Positions 25,785-34,083 of a DNA stretch of 64,000 nt are shown here, one piece after another. How positions within the stretch are numbered: the first letter of the stretch is position 1; every line of letters starts with the position of its first letter. A model generated the notes under the pieces. The model searched no databases and was not told where the DNA came from. It worked only from the letters and a program-made list of their open reading frames with translations. The translations under genes and the position numbers were made by a program. The stretch is from RFSX01 sp965230215 (lineage in GTDB: Bacteria > Bacteroidota > Bacteroidia > Chitinophagales > Saprospiraceae), in NCBI GenBank assembly GCA_965230215.1, contig CBDDKN010000002.1:1265516-1329515 (forward strand), read 5' to 3'.

Positions 25785-26756
25785 ATGGATTTATCTAAGA
25801 TGAATTGTAAGCAAGCAAATGAAAGCATTCATTTAGCAGATGTCATGAACAAGTTAGGATATGACGTGATAATAAAGGAAAAGGGCGGGAACGAATACAG
25901 ATACCTTAGTCCTTTTAGATCAGAGGCTGAACCAAGTTTTTACATCAACGTAAAAAACAATTGTTGGTATGATCATGGGGAAGGGCAGGGATCTTATTCT
26001 GTGGTCGATTTTGCAATTAGATATCTCCAATCAAATGGTGGATCAACGGATGTGTCATCTGCTTTAACCTGGCTAGCAAATCTTGGGTTTCAAGATGGAT
26101 CTATTAATAACCTTTTTAGTGAGGATCAATATGATCAGCATAATAAATCAAATCAGAATTCTGATCTTGAATTTATAAGAGCAAAACCAGTAGGGCATCC
26201 GGCAATATTCCAGTACTTAAATGGCCGGGGTATTTCAACAGCAGTTATTAGAAAGTACTTATTAGAGATTCAATACCGAAACTTAAATATTGGAAAGAAC
26301 TTCTTCGCTTTTGGTATTTCAAATGCTTCTAACGGATATGAGATAAGATCATCAAAGGATAATCCATCCTTTAAGTCTTGCTTGATTAAAAAGGATATCA
26401 CTATAATTTCTGAGGGAAGCGATTTTTGTGAGCTCAATATTTTTGAAGGATTAACTGATTTTCTCAGCTTTAAAACCTTAGTGGAAAATGATACCGCAAA
26501 GTGCGACTGTCTAATAATGCACTCCTTATCATCTTACCGGAAAACAATAAATTACATAATGAACAACAATCAATACAGAAAAATTAATCTTTGGCTTGAT
26601 AATGATCAATCCGGAAAAAAGATGGCCTATAGATTTGCCTCAGAGCTTCCCCTATTAGTATGTGACCAATCTTGCAGGTATGCTACCTATAAAGATTTGA
26701 ATGCATTCCTAAAGGCTCAAAATGGAAGTAAAGGCCTGTTCTTTAATCTGACTTAA
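25785..26756 (+). CDS. DnaG-like primase (CHC2-type and Toprim domains)
   Basis: 323 residues. The N-terminal part (about 10-100) resembles the CHC2/primase zinc-binding region ('LSPFRSEAEPSFYINVKNN', 'WYDHGEGQGSYSVVDFAI'), although the zinc cysteines are largely lost. The C-terminal part (about 205-315) is a Toprim fold with 'NIFEGLTDFLSF' and 'INLWLDNDQSGKKMA' supplying the acidic E and DxD-type residues. It would prime second-strand synthesis after conjugative entry or element replication. Similar short primases are common in Bacteroidota mobile elements. Confidence 0.8.
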   Translation: MDLSKMNCKQANESIHLADVMNKLGYDVIIKEKGGNEYRYLSPFRSEAEPSFYINVKNNCWYDHGEGQGSYSVVDFAIRYLQSNGGSTDVSSALTWLANLGFQDGSINNLFSEDQYDQHNKSNQNSDLEFIRAKPVGHPAIFQYLNGRGISTAVIRKYLLEIQYRNLNIGKNFFAFGISNASNGYEIRSSKDNPSFKSCLIKKDITIISEGSDFCELNIFEGLTDFLSFKTLVENDTAKCDCLIMHSLSSYRKTINYIMNNNQYRKINLWLDNDQSGKKMAYRFASELPLLVCDQSCRYATYKDLNAFLKAQNGSKGLFFNLT

Positions 26757-26869
26757 TCACTTTAACTCAGAATCTCTAGTTCGAGTTCTGGTGCTATTTA
26801 AAAAGTTCAAACAGGTGATTTTGGAATGTTCCTCCCAATAATTACTCTTGCCTTTTCAAGCTGTAGTTA

Positions 26870-27028
26870 ATGAATAATGAATTAGCTGGGTATATGGCTA
26901 TATGTTCAGAATTGCAATCCTACCTTCATCATTATAGAAATGATTCGCTATTTCAAGAAACTCAGGATGAATTAATTTCTTTCTTGAAGTCCATTAAGTC
27001 CCTCAATTCATTCGCTAAAAAAAATTAA
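26870..27028 (+). CDS. Possible small protein (52 aa)
   Basis: An open frame from ATG 26870 to TAA 27026-27028, beginning 'MNNELAGYMAICSELQSYLH' and ending in 'SFAKKN'. It is helical and charged, with no recognisable family. It lies in the 367-bp space between the primase gene and the 70-residue gene, on the same strand as both. It could be a genuine small gene of the replication operon; the only support is an intact frame with a plausible composition. Confidence 0.35.
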   Translation: MNNELAGYMAICSELQSYLHHYRNDSLFQETQDELISFLKSIKSLNSFAKKN

Positions 27029-27123
27029 TTCTCCTTCGGGATTGACAATTATGACCAAAATATAGCCTGATCTATTATACCCATAATTAATCATTAACCA
27101 CTTTAGAAAAGGAGTAAATCATT

Positions 27124-27336
27124 ATGAGTGAGAAAAATGAAAACAAAAACAAACCTGCATTGAACGTTTTTACGAGAGTTCAAGCCCAGGATGGAACTAC
27201 TAAAATTGGATCACAAGTTGGAGTAGCTTTCGCATTTAAAGAAAAGGCTGGATACAACATTTTCCTAGATGTTCAACCTTTCCCAATCAATGGGAAAATT
27301 GAACTGGTAGCTTTCCCTACTCAAGATCCATCATAA
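27124..27336 (+). CDS. Small conserved-looking protein of unknown function (70 aa)
   Basis: 70 residues: a polar N-terminus ('MSEKNENKNKPALNVFTRVQ') followed by an alternating hydrophobic segment ('VGVAFAFKEKAGYNIFLDVQ') that looks like a small beta fold. An upstream GGAG nine bases before the start codon is an unusually good ribosome binding site for this genome, and a strong hairpin follows the stop codon, so it looks like an independently and well expressed gene. I do not recognise the family. Position between primase and relaxase suggests a role in element biology, such as control or anti-restriction. Confidence 0.6.
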   Translation: MSEKNENKNKPALNVFTRVQAQDGTTKIGSQVGVAFAFKEKAGYNIFLDVQPFPINGKIELVAFPTQDPS

Positions 27337-27349
27337 TCTAAATTCATTC

Positions 27350-27382
27350 TTAGCCCTTCCGAACTAATCTCGGAGGGGCTAA
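27350..27382 (+). terminator. Strong hairpin after the 70-residue gene
   Basis: A 13-bp stem (TTAGCCCTTCCGA/TCGGAGGGGCTAA) with one G-T type mismatch and a 7-base loop, 13 bp after the stop codon. The run of T's after the stem is weak (TTATAT), so termination may be partial. The structure would also end minus-strand transcripts coming from the relaxase operon. Confidence 0.6.
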
Positions 27383-27482
27383 TTATATGAAAGATGGGAA
27401 ATTCATTATGCAATCCGATTAATCTCTTTTTTCTTTCAGTTAGCAAAGCAATTTTTTTTATGGGTTGCCATAAACGAAAGGG

Positions 27483-27902
27483 TTATTCTCCAAAAGCCTT
27501 GCCTTGGATTTGAATAGATTTCACAAATAGGTCTTCATCCTTTTCGGAATCCACTCCGGTTTTACTTTCAGAAAGAGAAATCAGGCATTCATCAGAAAGC
27601 CAATTGTATAGTTTCACCAAGTTCCTGCCTTTCACCTTAATAGAATAATTGTGTCCAGCTATCTTCAATTCTCCAGTTGGTATAAGATCTAAGATGGGCA
27701 ACGAAGAGTAGGGGATAGAAATTGATCTGCCAGTCTTCAAATTTAGTTTAAACCTTTTCACTACATGAGAAGGTTCTGCACATTGGCTAAAAGGTGATGA
27801 TCGAAACTTCAGATCTTTCTTCTGATTATCTTGAAATTCCGTGTCCTTCTTTTGCCATTTCTGCTTGAGATGATCTAGGCGAGTACTTTGAGTCATACGC
27901 AA
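27483..27902 (-). CDS. Uncharacterised protein overlapping the relaxase 3' end
   Basis: 139 residues, basic and polar at the N-terminus, with a predicted small beta domain in the middle ('GELKIAGHNYSIKVKGRNLV'). Its start lies inside the last 77 nt of the relaxase gene in another frame (ATG 27902 or ATG 27896), an unusually long overlap. It may be an accessory of the relaxase and is the last gene of the mobilisation operon. No family recognised. A shifted C-terminal tail of the relaxase is an alternative reading. Confidence 0.5.
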   Translation of the reverse strand: MRMTQSTRLDHLKQKWQKKDTEFQDNQKKDLKFRSSPFSQCAEPSHVVKRFKLNLKTGRSISIPYSSLPILDLIPTGELKIAGHNYSIKVKGRNLVKLYNWLSDECLISLSESKTGVDSEKDEDLFVKSIQIQGKAFGE

Positions 27903-30597
27903 TAGGCTTTAGTTGTTTACTCAGATTAATTTTTTCATTCAGCGCTTCATGAGCTTTTCTTCTTAATTGTTCTTGTTCTATATCCTTAGCAATATCTAAA
28001 GCATGAACCCTGTCTGATGGCTTTGACATGACAAGCTTTAGTTCTTCTTTATTATCGGTATAAATCCTTGCTTCTTCAGCACCTCTCGAAACACTTACAT
28101 AAAAAGTACGTTCATTGGCGGCAACAAATGTTTGAATAGGTTGGGAAAGAATTAATACCTGGGCATCTTTTCCTTGAGAAGCATGAGCAGTTCTATAATA
28201 ACCCATGCTAAAATTGGCATAGTCCTTTGAGATTGTTTTACTTTTCTCAATTTGGATATTGCCATGTTTATCAAACCCCTCAATCCTAAAAATTTGACCA
28301 TTATGGATAGGCTTGTTTTCCAATGACTTCCCATTCACATTTATCCGTATCAAATCACCTTTTGACACACTTGTTTCTTCCTTCAGATAGACTTGAAAAC
28401 AGTCGTGACTTTGTAAGGGCAGGGGGCTTACTTTCCTACCATTGTTTGAGGATATTAAAACGTCACCATTCTCACTTTTCCCTTGAACCTCATATTTGTA
28501 ACCATGTCTAAATCCAGGAGTCCGTTTATGAAATTGTATGCGCATACCTCTTTGATATCCTTGAGGATCTTGTTTTTCACTTTCCGTCCAACTTAAGGAT
28601 TTATGGGTAGTGTACTTTCTTTCAGCATGGTCAATTGAACCTCTTTCCTTTAAATCTTCTCTAATCGTATTTGTTAGTCTCACCCCTTCCTTATGTGTTG
28701 GAGTTACCAACATTACAGTTTTCCCATTCAAATAAGTTTCAATGAAATCCCTGGATATAGTTTTATCTCTTTCTTCCTGGTCAGGAATTTCTTTAATCAT
28801 TTTCTTATTGTCGAGAATTCTGTAAGCTTCTTGATGTTTGCCATCTGCGAGGGCTTTCACAGCGTTTTTAAGATCTGGATTCTTTTTCTGGCGAACAATC
28901 TCTTTTATTCTAGCTATTGGCAAACCGGACTTCTCTTCCATCGCTCTCATTGAGTCGCCTGCAGAAACGCTTTGAATTTGTTTGTAGTCGCCAGAAAGAA
29001 TCACCCGAAGATTTACTTTCCGGGCAATATCCAGGACTGATGACATATCTTTAGTTCCACACATTGCTGCTTCATCAACAAGAAGAACCTGATTCTTACA
29101 CTTCTCTTGGATATTCTCGTTCTGAATAAAATCAGCTATTGTTGTCGCATTCTGAAATCCCTTTTGCGCCAAAGTTCCTCTGGATGCATCTGCACTAGGT
29201 GCTACTGCGAATAGCTTCAATGATTTTTCTTCAATAGCTTTTTTCACTTCAGTCATCACTGTAGTCTTACCCACACCTGCATCTCCTCCTATTAGGATTA
29301 ATCTATCTCTACTGGTTAAGACATGTTGAATGGCATTCCTTTGATCCTTATTAAGAATTGAGTTATTAATCCTATAGGATGGATTTAGAGGTTTTTGGGT
29401 GTTTCTACCTTCTATTGCAAATGATAGGTTTTGTTCTTCAAGTTTCACCATCTCCTTAGTCGTAATTATTTTAGTCCCACCTCTTTCAAGAGAAAGGATA
29501 TCGGTTCTGGACTCTAATTCTTGGTGGATTTGCTCTGGAGTAAAATGACCATATGATTTGTTTAATGTTCTACCTAAAACAAGCTTTTCTGAAATTGCAC
29601 TTTTCCGTTCCAAATAATGATCAAGAGCTAAGTCAAGCTCTTTAGAAATATCTTTCTCTTCAACTTTCCCTGAACCATCAACAGATCTATTCTTGAGTGA
29701 AAACAAGTCAGCCCTTTCAGAAGGGGAAAGACGGTCGAACCAAATTTGTTTCAATTCGCTTTCAGCAACACCTTTCTCTTTCTTTGCTCTAGACCAAGCA
29801 CCAAGTTTTGATTTGACCTTCTGATCTGTTACACCTTTCTCTTTAGCAAGTTCATTAATCTGTTCACTTCTTCGTGAGTACCTTTCAATAATGTTCCGAT
29901 CAATTCCATCTATTTCGAAATATCTGCCATTCGCGCGAATGTGGTATCCAGCCTGTTTTAACAAGTCGGAATATTTTGAAAGATAGAGTCCCTCATGATA
30001 GTTGGCCTCTCTTTTAATGTTACCAATTTCTACTGCCTGATATCGCTGTTTCTCTTTATTAAAGCAGACATTCTGGACAACGGCGTGAGTGTGGATGTGG
30101 GGATCAGCCTCCCATCTTTCCCTCTGTTTGTTCTCAACTGGCCTGGTTGTAAAATGAAGGAATGACCCATATAGGCAATTCCCAACTGATTTATATTGTT
30201 TTTGCTTTCCTTGCCCTTCTTGAGTTTGCATGTTTTTCTCAACTCCAAAACTCATGGCATATTCTACTGCTTCATTATGCGCGTTTAGAATGGCTTGATC
30301 ACCAGTCAACGCATAAAGAAGGGATGCAGATTTCGGGGAGTTAAAAGTAAAGTCGTATCCACATCGCCTATTCTTTATAGTCCTAGGAGTTAATTTTTCG
30401 TCTGTAATAGGATTCCTATTATTGATTAAGCTTCTATATTGTTCCCTTGAAATTTCACAATCTATTCCAAGTTCCGTAGCTAGTTTACCTTTCCATTGAC
30501 CTGTTACTTCTTGTGTATAATAGTCACCTTTTACCAATGCTTTATCAAAGTATGATACTGCGTTTTTAGTATTTCTTATGACTGTAATTCTAAGCAT
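27826..30597 (-). CDS. MobF-family conjugative relaxase-helicase (TrwC/TraI type)
   Basis: 923 residues. The N-terminal relaxase domain (about 1-300) has candidate catalytic tyrosines Y16, Y26 and Y27 and the metal-binding triad H167-x-H169-x-H171 ('DPHIHTHAVV'). The C-terminal superfamily I helicase has Walker A with K444 ('GGDAGVGKTTVM'), Walker B 'QVLLVDEAAMCG' and 'SGDYKQIQSVSAGDSM'. It nicks one strand at oriT, stays bound to the 5' end and unwinds DNA for transfer. A 16-bp near-palindrome 42 bp upstream of its start is a candidate oriT. It is probably transcribed after the coupling ATPase gene. Confidence 0.94.
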   Translation of the reverse strand: MLRITVIRNTKNAVSYFDKALVKGDYYTQEVTGQWKGKLATELGIDCEISREQYRSLINNRNPITDEKLTPRTIKNRRCGYDFTFNSPKSASLLYALTGDQAILNAHNEAVEYAMSFGVEKNMQTQEGQGKQKQYKSVGNCLYGSFLHFTTRPVENKQRERWEADPHIHTHAVVQNVCFNKEKQRYQAVEIGNIKREANYHEGLYLSKYSDLLKQAGYHIRANGRYFEIDGIDRNIIERYSRRSEQINELAKEKGVTDQKVKSKLGAWSRAKKEKGVAESELKQIWFDRLSPSERADLFSLKNRSVDGSGKVEEKDISKELDLALDHYLERKSAISEKLVLGRTLNKSYGHFTPEQIHQELESRTDILSLERGGTKIITTKEMVKLEEQNLSFAIEGRNTQKPLNPSYRINNSILNKDQRNAIQHVLTSRDRLILIGGDAGVGKTTVMTEVKKAIEEKSLKLFAVAPSADASRGTLAQKGFQNATTIADFIQNENIQEKCKNQVLLVDEAAMCGTKDMSSVLDIARKVNLRVILSGDYKQIQSVSAGDSMRAMEEKSGLPIARIKEIVRQKKNPDLKNAVKALADGKHQEAYRILDNKKMIKEIPDQEERDKTISRDFIETYLNGKTVMLVTPTHKEGVRLTNTIREDLKERGSIDHAERKYTTHKSLSWTESEKQDPQGYQRGMRIQFHKRTPGFRHGYKYEVQGKSENGDVLISSNNGRKVSPLPLQSHDCFQVYLKEETSVSKGDLIRINVNGKSLENKPIHNGQIFRIEGFDKHGNIQIEKSKTISKDYANFSMGYYRTAHASQGKDAQVLILSQPIQTFVAANERTFYVSVSRGAEEARIYTDNKEELKLVMSKPSDRVHALDIAKDIEQEQLRRKAHEALNEKINLSKQLKPIAYDSKYSPRSSQAEMAKEGHGISR

Positions 30598-30638
30598 GTT
30601 ACTGAGAATATTTTGAAGTAAAGTTGTACAGACATCTC

Positions 30639-30654
30639 GTCTAAGAACTTAGAC
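30639..30654. other. Candidate oriT inverted repeat
   Basis: Perfect 7-bp arms GTCTAAG/CTTAGAC around a 2-bp centre (AA), in the 138-bp gap between the coupling ATPase stop and the relaxase start. MobF relaxases bind an inverted repeat close to their nick site and oriT is often beside the relaxase gene. An operator for relaxase expression is the alternative. Confidence 0.4.
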
Positions 30655-30735
30655 CTTGAATTGGTTTGGAATTAAAAGTGTACATAACAACACATTTAAT
30701 ACCTATGTTAAACTTGATTCCTTCCACAACTTGAT

Positions 30736-32295
30736 TCATTTCTTTTTCGGTTTCTTTTGTTCAAATGAAGCCTTAAGAAAGTTCGATCCTTTCCAATCAA
30801 TTACTTTCCCGGCTTTAGTTACATACGCCTCACAGATGTATCCGTTCTGTTTTCCTCCACGTTTGAGTCTTGTAAATTCAATAGGTCGCACTTGTGGCAC
30901 ATATTCATAGGTGCTGGTTTCACTCTTGGTTTTGTCAGTCCTATTACTCGACACTTTCAACTTCTTGTCCTTCAAGATTTTCTTTGAAGCATATTCATTT
31001 GTGTCGGCATCCATGTTAGAGGCGAATATGGTAGTCGTGTAGTTCCCTAAAAGATTCTTTGCCTTTGCTTCTGAATTTGTTGATCCCATGGCTACATATA
31101 TGGCATTTAAGTTTTGGGTCATCGCCAAGGTTGCAACCCTGGCACTTCTGCTTAATGATTGAAATTCATGTTCGAATTCACTAAATAGGCTCATGTGAAA
31201 TTCGTCGATGTACATAAAGACCGGACGATGGTCGGAGGATAAATCCGTTTTCCTTCGAAGCATTTCATTCATCCAGCTTAACCTGTAATAGCCCTGGGCT
31301 AATTTTCCGACATCATCATAAAGTGAAAGAGGGAAGTCTAGTAATATTATTTTCCCCTCTGTGTATGTCTTGTCCGGTCTGAGTTCCTCACTGACTTTGC
31401 CATTAAAATGTTGATCTAATAGTCCGCTTTCTAGACGATCAACTTGACCCATGAGAGATTCAAGAACAGAGGACTTAGTACGTTCACCCATATTCTTAAA
31501 TTGTCTAAAGAAGTAGTCTTTTGCCTTTTTGTACTCCTTTATAAATTGACCATTTTCTTTGATGTAAGAGTCACTCAATTCAATACAGTTAATCAAATAG
31601 TTCCTATCCATTAATTCTAATATCTCACGAATCGCACCTTCTGCTTCTTCCGGGGTAGTAGACTCATCTAGTATGAATGATTGTAGATCTTTATATTTTT
31701 CAATGACATGATTACTTTCTGAAGCAGAAAGAATGAGTTCTTTGATGTTCTCAATGTTTATCTTCTCGCCTGACAACTTTAATAAGTAGCAAGCATTCGT
31801 TGTACATCTATACTTTGCATTTAACCAAAAGCTTGCGTCTTCCACACCTGAGCCTCCATTGTTAATTAGTGAATCCAGACGATCAATTAAATTGACGAGG
31901 TTTTCGAGTTTTCCTCCGCCTTTGCTTTGCCTTTCTAATTCATACATTAAGGGGTCAAATACTAGATCTGAGTTTTCAGAAAAAATAACCAGGTCATCCT
32001 CTCTTCCGGCTTCTTTAATAAGCTCTTTCAGATGTTTTGTATCCTCTGGCTTAATGGTAGTTAATATTCCACCATATCCAGCCTTCAAATAAGCAAGAAG
32101 AAATTCTCTGATTATTGCCGAAGATTTTCCTCCTCCAGGATCTCCAAATCCAACAGTTCCTTCTACTGAATCTCTAATCCTGAAAGGATATCGCCCAACA
32201 ATTCCTTGGGCATCTATTGCATTGAAATGATAAACCAGATCATCCAAATCCCATTTGGCAGTATTCTCTTCCACTTGTTTTTTGAATAGTACCAT
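30736..32295 (-). CDS. Type IV coupling protein-like ATPase (TraD/TraG/VirD4 family)
   Basis: 519 residues. Walker A is G51-D-P-G-G-G-K57-S58 ('VGFGDPGGGKSSAI') and Walker B is 'PVFMYIDEFHMSL', followed by 'ARVATLAMTQNLNAIYVAMG', the TraG/TraM-recognition-like segment that ends in a QN pair. No transmembrane helix is seen at the N-terminus, unlike most coupling proteins; the membrane proteins encoded just upstream may supply the anchor. It would bring the relaxase-DNA complex to a mating pore provided by a helper element. Confidence 0.85.
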   Translation of the reverse strand: MVLFKKQVEENTAKWDLDDLVYHFNAIDAQGIVGRYPFRIRDSVEGTVGFGDPGGGKSSAIIREFLLAYLKAGYGGILTTIKPEDTKHLKELIKEAGREDDLVIFSENSDLVFDPLMYELERQSKGGGKLENLVNLIDRLDSLINNGGSGVEDASFWLNAKYRCTTNACYLLKLSGEKINIENIKELILSASESNHVIEKYKDLQSFILDESTTPEEAEGAIREILELMDRNYLINCIELSDSYIKENGQFIKEYKKAKDYFFRQFKNMGERTKSSVLESLMGQVDRLESGLLDQHFNGKVSEELRPDKTYTEGKIILLDFPLSLYDDVGKLAQGYYRLSWMNEMLRRKTDLSSDHRPVFMYIDEFHMSLFSEFEHEFQSLSRSARVATLAMTQNLNAIYVAMGSTNSEAKAKNLLGNYTTTIFASNMDADTNEYASKKILKDKKLKVSSNRTDKTKSETSTYEYVPQVRPIEFTRLKRGGKQNGYICEAYVTKAGKVIDWKGSNFLKASFEQKKPKKK

Positions 32296-32301
32296 ACATG
32301 G

Positions 32302-32721
32302 TTATTTTGAAATTGATGGTCCATTGAATTCCCTTGTGACAGAAATATTTTTCGATGCTGTTCGGCTAAACTCTTTCGAAACAGTCACTTTAGTATCTCG
32401 GAAATCAAGAAGCTCATTTGCATGTTTATTGAGTTGCCCTTGTCTTCTGTTTTGATTTGCAGCCTTTTGCTGCTTTAGATCTACTCCTCCTTGCTTGGCA
32501 TGAACCAAGGTTTTCTGAAGATTCATTTCAAGGTTGTGTTGTTCAGTATCTTGCCTGTTCGTAATCTCCTTGAACTGTTTTTCATTCATTGGGTTGAGAC
32601 GACCTTTAATTGACCTCCTCAAACTGTGTAATCCGGTAAGGGTGTAATCAGTCGTTCTTTCTCTATTCTTGGCTTCCAAATACTTACGCCTGATCTTTTC
32701 GCCTTTTTGTACATCTTTCAT
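32302..32721 (-). CDS. Basic coiled-coil protein of the mobilisation operon
   Basis: 139 residues, strongly basic and rich in Q, N, K and R ('GEKIRRKYLEAKNRERTTDY', 'QQKAANQNRRQGQLNKHA'), predicted mostly helical. No transmembrane segment and no known domain. It ends 6 bp before the coupling ATPase gene. A nucleic-acid-binding accessory of the relaxosome is plausible from composition and position only. Confidence 0.5.
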   Translation of the reverse strand: MKDVQKGEKIRRKYLEAKNRERTTDYTLTGLHSLRRSIKGRLNPMNEKQFKEITNRQDTEQHNLEMNLQKTLVHAKQGGVDLKQQKAANQNRRQGQLNKHANELLDFRDTKVTVSKEFSRTASKNISVTREFNGPSISK

Positions 32722-32758
32722 ATACCTCTGTTTGTAACTAGGTTAATAATTATTGTAG

Positions 32759-33532
32759 TTATCGCTTTCTTGCTTTATGTGTGTCTGCCCTCATTTCAGA
32801 AAGGAACAAAGAGATAGCTCCAACAGTTAGGCATAGCCCAATTGGAACCACCATGTTTCCAATTAATTCATATTTAAATCCCAAAAGGATTGAGACACCA
32901 ATTGACCCAAATAAAAATGGTTCCAGAATTCTTTGATTTACTCCATTGATATCATACCTGGTTGCAGCTCTTTCAACTTCAGTTGACACTTTGGACATTG
33001 AGAAAACGTTAGTATTTGAGTTAGGTCTGTCTTTGGGTCTTGGTTTGAGTAAGGTTATCAAACTAATACCTCTTGAAAAGAAATTGGGTTTTTTCTCTTC
33101 AGGAAGCAACTGGTTATGCAGCATATTGAGAAGAGCAATAAGGATAATCATCCATGTAAAAATTGCCGAAACAGGATTTAGAGATAAGAAATCAAGCGGA
33201 CTCAGGTTAATCTCGTGAGCAATAGGCAGAGATTTCAATGCATTAAGGGCTTCTGAATTTTCTTCAATTAACTCTTCCTGAGAAAGAAATACAGACACAT
33301 AGACCATCAGAAAGTGAAAGAAGATCAAATTGAAGAAGTTGTAAACAGCTCCTCCAAAGCGAAAGCGTGTCAAGCAATAAATCGGAATATAACTGGTTCG
33401 AAGTATTGCGTTTTTTAACCAATTGAGAGACCCCCATAGCTTTCCGAATCTTTGGATATTGAGCAAGAGAGAATTCTGAGCCAGTTTAAAATCACGATCT
33501 GCGTCGCTTATATATTGCCTGTTATATCTCAT
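32759..33532 (-). CDS. Membrane protein of the mobilisation operon
   Basis: 257 residues from ATG 33532; the frame is open to ATG 33574. The 33532 start is preferred because it forms an ATGA overlap with the stop of the upstream gene. Three or four transmembrane segments are visible ('NLIFFHFLMVYVSVFL', 'AIFTWMIILIALLNML', and two near the C-terminus around 'VSILLGF' and 'GLCLTVGAISLFL'). No family recognised. Together with its two neighbours it may form a membrane platform that anchors the soluble-looking coupling ATPase. Confidence 0.6.
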   Translation of the reverse strand: MRYNRQYISDADRDFKLAQNSLLLNIQRFGKLWGSLNWLKNAILRTSYIPIYCLTRFRFGGAVYNFFNLIFFHFLMVYVSVFLSQEELIEENSEALNALKSLPIAHEINLSPLDFLSLNPVSAIFTWMIILIALLNMLHNQLLPEEKKPNFFSRGISLITLLKPRPKDRPNSNTNVFSMSKVSTEVERAATRYDINGVNQRILEPFLFGSIGVSILLGFKYELIGNMVVPIGLCLTVGAISLFLSEMRADTHKARKR

Positions 33533-34074
33533 TGGCCCAATAAGTTTTGATAGTTCGTAATCAACCACCTCCAAATATGAATGCTTGTGAATGTTGCTAA
33601 TCCTAAGCAGAGTAGGGAGATGAACTTTTGATTGCCAATTTTTAAATCATAGTAAAACCACAAACAAGCATATGCAATTGGAAGATATGCTAGAACTCCT
33701 AGCCACTTTAACATGGTTATTATGGTCATAATCAACGATGAAGATTGATCCTGATATGTAGCTAATTGCCTAAATGTTCGCCTTTTTTCCTTTAGTTCTT
33801 GAGATGTTGGAAGTGAGAGTTTCTCGATTAATTCTCGGCTTTTACTATTCTCAAGAGCTTCGAGAACTGGTATGACTGGAGTAAGAGAATTTGACATAGT
33901 ATTAGCCGAAGGAGCTGCATCAACAACAACTCTGGAAGTACTGATTACATATTCGATTAAAACACCTTCTACTTTCTGAATAAAAATGGTGACGGGTATC
34001 AAACATAAAGTCAGCATGTGAAATATTCTTTTCACACTGATGGAATGGCCAGGGTATATGATGTTTCTATGCAT
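33529..34074 (-). CDS. Membrane protein of the mobilisation operon
   Basis: 181 residues. A hydrophobic N-terminal helix ('IFHMLTLCLIPVTIF') is followed by a polar region and two C-terminal transmembrane helices ('MLKWLGVLAYLPIAYACLWF', 'FISLLCLGLATFTSIHIW'). This topology places a soluble domain of about 90 residues between membrane anchors. Its stop overlaps the next start as ATGA and its start lies 9 bp after the lipoprotein gene, so the three are co-translated. Unknown family. Confidence 0.55.
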   Translation of the reverse strand: MHRNIIYPGHSISVKRIFHMLTLCLIPVTIFIQKVEGVLIEYVISTSRVVVDAAPSANTMSNSLTPVIPVLEALENSKSRELIEKLSLPTSQELKEKRRTFRQLATYQDQSSSLIMTIITMLKWLGVLAYLPIAYACLWFYYDLKIGNQKFISLLCLGLATFTSIHIWRWLITNYQNLLGQ

Positions 34075-34083
34075 CCAATTATA

